Assembly (NCBI GenBank): GCA_050013915.1
Contig: JBEKEI010000096.1
Coordinates: 1 to 18,338, forward strand
Length of the DNA: 18,338 nucleotides
From: Roseiarcus sp050013915
Lineage (GTDB): Bacteria; Pseudomonadota; Alphaproteobacteria; Rhizobiales; Beijerinckiaceae
Direction: 5' to 3'
Shown here in pieces: positions 14,627 to 18,338 of the stretch. The position numbers and the translations under genes were made by a program. Every line of letters starts with the position of its first letter. The first letter of the stretch is position 1. The notes below the pieces were generated by a model. The model was not told the DNA's origin. It did not search any database and saw only the letters and a list, made by a program, of their open reading frames with translations.

Positions 14627-15532
14627 ATGGAACCGCGAATCCAAATTGCCTCCGACCAAGCGCGGTCTGCGATCCCGACGGCGCGCGCGCGGTCTTCGCC
14701 CACGGTCGCGATCGCGCTCGGCGGCGGCGGCGCGCGCGGCATCGCACATATCGCGATCCTCGAGGCGCTCGATGAACTCGGCGTCGAACCGGTCGCGCTC
14801 GCCGGCACCTCGATCGGCGCGATCATCGGCGCCGCCTATGCCGCGGGGATAGCGGCCGACGAACTGCGCGCCCATACGCTGGTCGTCATGCGCAACCGGT
14901 CGCAGGTCATGGCCAAGCTTCTGAAGGCGCGCGTCGGGCGCTTCGCGGATTTCGTCCTGCGCGGCTTCACCAATCCAATGCTGCTCGACGCCGAGATTTT
15001 TCTCGACCTGTTCTGGCCCAGGACGATGCCGACCCGCTTCGAGGATCTGGCGATCCCGCTGCTCGTCGTCGCCACGGACTTTCACAACCGCCGCGAAGCC
15101 ATCTTCTCGTCGGGCCCGTTGGCGCCTGCGGTGGCCGGCTCGATGGCGATCCCGGGCCTGATCAAGCCGATCGAGATGGACGGCCGCATCCTCGTCGACG
15201 GCGGCGCCGTCAATCCCCTGCCCTACGATCTGTTGTTCGACCGCGCCGACGTCGTGATCGGCGTCGACGTCACCTTCGGCGGCGCGGGTCAACGACACGT
15301 CCCGGCGCCGTTCGACGCGATGTTCGGCGCCGCCCAGATCATGCAGGGCGCGATCACCGCGGAGAAGCTGAAGTCGCGCGGGCCCGACATACTGGTGCGG
15401 CCGACGGTCGAGCAGTTCCGCGTGCTCGACTTCTTTCGCGCCGTGCAGATCCTGCGCGCGAGCGATCCGGCCAAGGATTACGTCAAGCGGAGGATCGAGG
15501 CGCGATTCGCGGAGCTGGCGGCGCTCAGGTGA
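14627..15532 (+). CDS. patatin-like phospholipase family protein
   Basis: This is a predicted serine acyl hydrolase with a Ser-Asp dyad, acting on phospholipid or other acyl esters. The 301 residues contain GGGGARG at 32-38 (oxyanion loop), the nucleophile elbow GTSIG at 60-64 with Ser62, and VDGGAVNPLP at 190-199 with catalytic Asp191. All catalytic parts are thus present, as in the RssA/YchK-like bacterial group. No signal peptide or membrane helix is obvious, so a cytoplasmic or membrane-surface location is likely. The start is ATG 14627 because GAGAAGGA ends six bases before it. An upstream ATG at 14531 lies within purD. The last eight bases overlap the end of fmt on the opposite strand. 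The physiological substrate cannot be seen. Confidence 0.93.
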   Translation: MEPRIQIASDQARSAIPTARARSSPTVAIALGGGGARGIAHIAILEALDELGVEPVALAGTSIGAIIGAAYAAGIAADELRAHTLVVMRNRSQVMAKLLKARVGRFADFVLRGFTNPMLLDAEIFLDLFWPRTMPTRFEDLAIPLLVVATDFHNRREAIFSSGPLAPAVAGSMAIPGLIKPIEMDGRILVDGGAVNPLPYDLLFDRADVVIGVDVTFGGAGQRHVPAPFDAMFGAAQIMQGAITAEKLKSRGPDILVRPTVEQFRVLDFFRAVQILRASDPAKDYVKRRIEARFAELAALR

Positions 15533-16454
15533 ACCGAGCGCCGCGGGCGATCTGCGCCCCGCGCTGGAATTCCTCGCCGGACATGGCGGCGCGGCCGGCG
15601 CGCTGCGCCGCGAGGATGCGGATCGCGCCGGCGCCGCAGGCGATCGCGAGCCCGTCGTCGATCGCCTCGCCCGGCGGGCCGGCGCCGTCGATCGCGACGA
15701 CCCGCAGGAACTTCACCCGCTCCGCGCCGCGGCCGAGATCGATTTCGGAATAGGCGCCGGGGCTCGGCGAAAGCCCATGGATATGGGCGCGCAGCGCTTG
15801 CGCGCCGAGCCGCCAGTCGATGCGCGTCTCGCTCTTGTCGATCTTGCGCGCATAGGTGACGCCCTCCGTGCTCTGCGCGCGAAACGCCAGCGCGCCGCTC
15901 GCCAGCGCCGGCAGCGCGCGCGACATCAGCGCAGCCCCGATATCGGCGAGCTCCCCGGCGATCTCGCCGGCCGTCGCGGCGGGACCGATCGCGACGCGTT
16001 GCTCGAGCGCGACCGGGCCGGTGTCGAGCTCTTCTTCCATACGCATCACGCTGACGCCCGTCTGGGCGTCTCCGGCCATGATCGCGCGCTGTATCGGCGC
16101 CGCGCCGCGCCAGCGCGGCAGGATCGAGCCGTGCAGGTTGAGGCAGCCCAGCGCCGGCGCGGCGAGGATCGGCGCCGGCAGAATCAGGCCGTAGGCGACG
16201 ACGACCGCGACCTCGGCGTGGTGCGAGCGGAATTCGCCCTGCGCCTGCAGGTCCCGCAGCGTGGCGGGAGTCAGCACCGGGATCGCGTGGCGTGCGGCGA
16301 GTTCGTGAACCGGCGTGAGCGTCGGGGCCAGGCCGCGCCGGCCGGCCGGCCTGGGGGCGCGCGTGTAGACGGCGCAGACGTCGTGCCCCTGCCCGATGAG
16401 CGCGAGCAGCGTCGGCGTCGCGAATTCGGGGGCGCCCATGAACACGATGCGCAT
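15525..16454 (-). CDS. fmt: methionyl-tRNA formyltransferase
   Basis: Fmt transfers a formyl group from 10-formyltetrahydrofolate to the initiator Met-tRNA. The 309 residues are normal for the family. The N-terminal domain begins MRIVFMGAPEFATPTL and has the catalytic residues Asn106 and His108 in CLNLHGS and Asp144 in ELDTGP. The folate-binding and tRNA loop SILPRWRGAAPIQRAI spans 110-125. The C-terminal OB-like domain includes ARKIDKSETRIDW and HGLSPSPGAYS. ATG 16454 was chosen because it begins at the conserved N-terminus, though the ribosome-binding site is poor. An in-frame ATG at 16529 would add 25 unlikely residues. No deformylase (def) gene, its common partner, is visible within the window next to it. 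It converges on the patatin gene and diverges from the thioesterase. Confidence 0.96.
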   Translation of the reverse strand: MRIVFMGAPEFATPTLLALIGQGHDVCAVYTRAPRPAGRRGLAPTLTPVHELAARHAIPVLTPATLRDLQAQGEFRSHHAEVAVVVAYGLILPAPILAAPALGCLNLHGSILPRWRGAAPIQRAIMAGDAQTGVSVMRMEEELDTGPVALEQRVAIGPAATAGEIAGELADIGAALMSRALPALASGALAFRAQSTEGVTYARKIDKSETRIDWRLGAQALRAHIHGLSPSPGAYSEIDLGRGAERVKFLRVVAIDGAGPPGEAIDDGLAIACGAGAIRILAAQRAGRAAMSGEEFQRGAQIARGARFT

Positions 16455-16590
16455 GACGAGCCCGCGATAGCATCGACCCGCGCGAGCGTCAAAGCCCTGC
16501 TCCGAAACCCGCGCCGCGCCCGATCGCATTGGCGTTTTGCGTGAAACTCGGCTCTATGGCCGTTCCCGCCACGCCGACGCCGCCCCTGCG

Positions 16591-17025
16591 ATGAGCCCAG
16601 CCGAGACCAGCGCCGCCCCGCCGCCGTCCCCGACCCACAGGCTGGCGCTGCGCGTCTACTATGAGGACACCGACTTTTCCGGACGCGTCTACCATGCCTC
16701 GTACCTCAGGTTCCTCGAGCGCGGCCGGACCGAATGGCTGCGCGCGCAAGGGTTCGGGCAGCGCGAACTGGCGGCCGGCGACGGGATCGTGTTCGCCGTG
16801 CGACGCCTCGCGATCGACTATCTGAAGCCGGCCGTCATGGACGATCTGCTCGAAATCGAGACCAGGATCGTCGCGGTCGGCGGCGCCTCGATCGAATTCG
16901 CGCAGGCGGCGCTGCGCGGCGCGGAGACGATCGTCCGCGCGAGCGTTCGCGTCGCTGCGCTGTCGGGCGGGCGCCCGATGCGGCTGTCGCGCGAGATGCG
17001 GGCGCGGCTTTCCGCGGCTCCTTGA
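16591..17025 (+). CDS. ybgC: YbgC/FadM family acyl-CoA thioesterase
   Basis: This is a single hotdog-fold thioesterase of 144 residues that hydrolyses acyl-CoA; in many proteobacteria it is linked to the Tol-Pal system. The diagnostic motif YYEDTDFSGRVYHASYLRF lies at 23-41, with catalytic Asp28 and His35. The helix ERGRTEWLRAQGF and the strand FAVRRLAIDYLKPAVMDDLL follow as in YbgC. ATG 16591 gives a short Ala/Pro-rich leader before the fold. A TTG at 16537 in the same frame is possible but would add 18 atypical residues. In many genomes this gene precedes tolQ. Here the next gene runs the other way, so no tol gene follows directly. A general FadM-like role is the alternative. Confidence 0.9.
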   Translation: MSPAETSAAPPPSPTHRLALRVYYEDTDFSGRVYHASYLRFLERGRTEWLRAQGFGQRELAAGDGIVFAVRRLAIDYLKPAVMDDLLEIETRIVAVGGASIEFAQAALRGAETIVRASVRVAALSGGRPMRLSREMRARLSAAP

Positions 17026-17047
17026 GCGCGAAGACGCTGTCGCGCGC

Positions 17048-17413
17048 TCACGGCGCGCGCTTGTCCAGCGCGCGGTCGAACCGCGCCGCGAGCTTGTCGA
17101 TCCGCTCGCCGAGGCGATCCTCGATGTCGCGCAGGTCGCCGCGCGTCGGCAGGGCGCCGATCGTCTCGCGCAGCCGGCAATGATCCTCGTGCAGCTGGGC
17201 GAGAACCGCCGAAAGCCTGATCAGCCCGGTCTCGCCCGCCTGCCTGTCGGCGTCGAAATCGGCGCGCTGCCGGTCGATCGCGCTCGCCATGCGCTCGAGC
17301 CGCGCCATCAGGCGCCAGACGAAGGCGGCGGCGCTCGCCGCCAGCGTCGTCAGCCCGGTCAGGGCCCATTCGACGAAGCCCCAGGGCGGCTCGCCGACGG
17401 CTGGCAGACTCAT
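17048..17413 (-). CDS. small membrane protein with coiled coil, possibly phage-derived
   Basis: I do not recognise a named family. The 121-residue product has one clear membrane segment at about residues 12-36 (FVEWALTGLTTLAASAAAFVW). A long charged helix of heptad type follows (about 37-118), reading ARLERMASAIDRQRADFDADR and ending RLGERIDKLAARFDRALDK. This layout, a short N-terminal anchor then a coiled coil, resembles small accessory proteins next to phage holin and endolysin genes, but that is inference. The start is well supported: GGAGGT at 17425-17420 lies six bases before ATG 17413. A strong GC hairpin precedes it. It is the last of three small same-strand genes and ends 22 bases from the convergent thioesterase gene. 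Confidence 0.7.
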   Translation of the reverse strand: MSLPAVGEPPWGFVEWALTGLTTLAASAAAFVWRLMARLERMASAIDRQRADFDADRQAGETGLIRLSAVLAQLHEDHCRLRETIGALPTRGDLRDIEDRLGERIDKLAARFDRALDKRAP

Positions 17414-17432
17414 GGGAAGACCTCCGGTTGTC

Positions 17433-17452
17433 CGCCGCCGGCTCCGGCGGCG
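17433..17452 (-). other. GC-rich hairpin before the coiled-coil gene
   Basis: CGCCGCCGG and CCGGCGGCG are perfect inverted copies around a two-base centre. They are placed just upstream of the ribosome-binding site (17425-17420). No U run follows, so it is not a standard terminator. It could be an RNA processing or stability element between the lipoprotein and coiled-coil genes. Confidence 0.5.
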
Positions 17453-17485
17453 CGCGGGTTGGTTCGAATCGACGCGGCCGCCGGC

Positions 17486-17899
17486 TCAGCCGCCGGGCGG
17501 CAGGCTCGCCGCTGCGACGGGCGCGCTGACGCCGCCGGCGGTCGCCGCCTTGACCGCGGCCGCCGCGCCGATGATCTGCACCGATGCGGCGAGCGGGTCG
17601 GCGGTCGCCGGACTCCGGCACAGCGACGAGCCGGCGAGCGCAGCCGCGCCGTTCGCCGTCCGGGCGACGGTCGCGGCGGCGCCGCCGCCCGACAGTCCCG
17701 AGGCGGAATAGGCGCCCGCCAGCGCGGCGATCTGCCCGACGATCTGGCAGGCGGCGGGCAGATCGGCGGCGACGAGCTGGGCGCCGGCGTCGATCTTGCC
17801 GGCGACCGCGGCGAACTGGCCGCCGGCCGTCGGGGGAACCGCGGCGCAGCCGGCGAGCGCGAGCGCGCCGCAGGCGGCGGCGAAGAGACTGGCTTTCAT
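17486..17899 (-). CDS. small Ala-rich lipoprotein, unknown function, possibly phage-derived
   Basis: I do not recognise a named family. The 137-residue product begins MKASLFAAACGALALAGC, a type II signal peptide with lipobox LAGC and lipidated Cys18, so it should be anchored in the envelope. The mature part is very rich in Ala and Gly. It contains PAACQIVGQIAALAGAYS and SSLCRSPATADPL, with cysteines at about 51 and 94 besides the lipid site. Similar short lipoproteins with a single 'AxxCxxV' helix occur beside holins in alphaproteobacterial prophages, as far as I recall. ATG 17899 was chosen because GAGGT lies six bases upstream and the signal peptide starts there. The frame stays open upstream through Arg-rich sequence that is not coding. 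An intrinsic terminator sits only 13 bases before its start codon. Confidence 0.75.
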   Translation of the reverse strand: MKASLFAAACGALALAGCAAVPPTAGGQFAAVAGKIDAGAQLVAADLPAACQIVGQIAALAGAYSASGLSGGGAAATVARTANGAAALAGSSLCRSPATADPLAASVQIIGAAAAVKAATAGGVSAPVAAASLPPGG

Positions 17900-17912
17900 C
17901 GGGAGACCTCGC

Positions 17913-17943
17913 AAAAAAGCCGGCCGCCCTCGCGGGCGCCGGC
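17913..17943 (-). terminator. intrinsic terminator between the 57-aa gene and the lipoprotein gene
   Basis: On the minus strand GCCGGCGCCC (17943-17934), loop GCGA, then GGGCGGCCGGC (17929-17919, one bulged base) is followed directly by six T residues (17918-17913). This is a textbook shape. It ends three bases before the GAGGT ribosome-binding site of the lipoprotein gene, leaving no room for a promoter between terminator and gene. Confidence 0.75.
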
Positions 17944-17967
17944 GGGATGGGACGGGACGCCGCCGGA

Positions 17968-18141
17968 CTATCGGGCGACGTATTGGTTGTAGGTTTCGGT
18001 CAGGATCTGCGCGCCGAGCTGGGCGGCGGGCGCGTAGACGCCGAGTTGCGACCAGTCGTAATGGCCGAGCGTCGCCACGGCCGCGGTCGCCGCGGCGGTC
18101 GCCACGCCGACGCAGAGATGTCGCCAGAAGTCTTTGGTCAT
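17968..18141 (-). CDS. 57-residue small membrane protein, unknown function
   Basis: This is a short reading frame with strong start signals: AAGAGGT (18153-18147) lies five bases before ATG 18141. The product begins MTKDFWRHLCVGVATAAATA, continues with a hydrophobic Ala/Val segment (about residues 9-26), then GHYDWSQLGVYAPAAQLGAQ, and ends with ETYNQYVAR. One membrane segment is likely, with a polar C-terminal half. I recognise no named family. It is the first visible gene of the three-gene minus-strand cassette. The shared leader style (AGGT, five to six bases, ATG) with the next two genes argues that it is real. A small holin-like or phage accessory protein is possible but unproven. Confidence 0.62.
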   Translation of the reverse strand: MTKDFWRHLCVGVATAAATAAVATLGHYDWSQLGVYAPAAQLGAQILTETYNQYVAR

Positions 18142-18317
18142 CGCATACCTCTTGGGCGCCCGCCGGGGATCGAAAGCGCGCGCGGCGACGGGCGTCGAAG
18201 GCCGCGCGGAACCGGGATTTGTTGCAAGGCCGGGGCGGCGGGCGCGCGGCGCGCGGGCTCTCGCGGTGGACGGTCGCGGGGCGCGCGGGAGCCTCGCGCG
18301 AGGCCGGTTTCCCGCCC
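18142..18317 (-). other. noncoding GC-rich leader region
   Basis: No convincing gene is seen here. It contains a perfect 14-base palindrome GCCTCGCGCGAGGC (18291-18304) that can form a five-pair hairpin, and long runs of GCGC. No good -10 hexamer is visible on the minus strand, so the promoter of the three-gene cassette is probably outside the window or of an unusual type. Confidence 0.4.
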
Positions 18318-18338
18318 AAAAAACGCGCCTCTCGAGAG
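18318..18338 (-). terminator. probable intrinsic terminator cut by the window edge
   Basis: On the minus strand the sequence CTCTCGAGAGGCGCG is followed by six T residues (18323-18318). CTC and GAG pair around a TCGA loop, and the rest of the stem (expected CGCGC) would lie just beyond the window. It would end a gene that enters from the right. Confidence 0.45.

Noticed and set aside
13146..14747. 533-codon minus-strand frame opposite purD
   Set aside because: Antisense shadow; purD is fully supported by ATP-grasp motifs.
17040..17056. GCGCGC inverted repeat between the thioesterase and the coiled-coil gene
   Set aside because: Short, no U run on either strand, and such repeats are frequent in this GC-rich DNA, so I do not call a terminator.
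17486..18319. A longer version of the lipoprotein frame starting at 18319
   Set aside because: The upstream 140 codons are Arg/Pro-rich, overlap the 57-aa gene and a terminator, and lack a signal sequence. The lipobox signal peptide and ribosome-binding site fix the start at 17899.
1..18338. CRISPR arrays, insertion sequences, direct attachment-site repeats, tRNA or rRNA genes
   Set aside because: I saw no regularly spaced repeats, transposase or integrase motifs, or cloverleaf sequences other than the tRNA-like part of ssrA. A repeat search by computer could still find weak direct repeats.

Overview
The window is high-GC DNA from an alphaproteobacterium, most likely of the Hyphomicrobiales (Rhizobiales). 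This rests on a permuted, two-piece tmRNA gene, an alpha-type SspB adaptor, DUF4169 and RHH_4 proteins, the cysS-GNAT-cimA order, and the general gene style. I cannot name a genus from sequence alone. Most of the window is ordinary core chromosome. The right-hand 1.3 kb looks different and may be the edge of a phage-derived segment.

Layout. 1-2979 (+): the 3' end of mutS, translationally coupled to a LysE/RhtB-type exporter, then an FAD-linked D-lactate/glycolate-type dehydrogenase. 3058-6879 (+): a very large AsmA-family envelope protein. 6873-7909 (-): a compact operon sspB, DUF4169, RHH_4. 8000-8323 (-): the ssrA (tmRNA) gene, which is not an open reading frame. It lies directly upstream of sspB and encodes the degradation tag ANDNYAPVALAA. 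8393-11944 (-): the tightly packed operon cysS, GNAT acetyltransferase, cimA (citramalate synthase). 12235-12549 (+): a small secreted four-cysteine protein. 12566-13093 (-): CreA family protein, divergent from purD (13317-14597, +), which is followed by a patatin-like phospholipase (14627-15532, +). 15525-16454 (-): fmt. 16591-17025 (+): a YbgC-type acyl-CoA thioesterase. 17048-18141 (-): three small genes (57-aa membrane protein, lipoprotein, membrane/coiled-coil protein). These share near-identical ribosome-binding leaders and have GC-rich hairpins between them, one a clear intrinsic terminator.

How the genes work together. The most coherent functional unit is ssrA plus sspB. tmRNA rescues stalled ribosomes and appends the tag, SspB tethers tagged proteins to ClpXP, and here the two genes are neighbours on one strand. 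cysS and cimA supply cysteinyl-tRNA and an isoleucine precursor. purD and fmt are one-carbon/purine and translation-initiation housekeeping genes. The right-edge cassette resembles the accessory small genes of phage lysis regions. It is the part of the window least explained by known systems.
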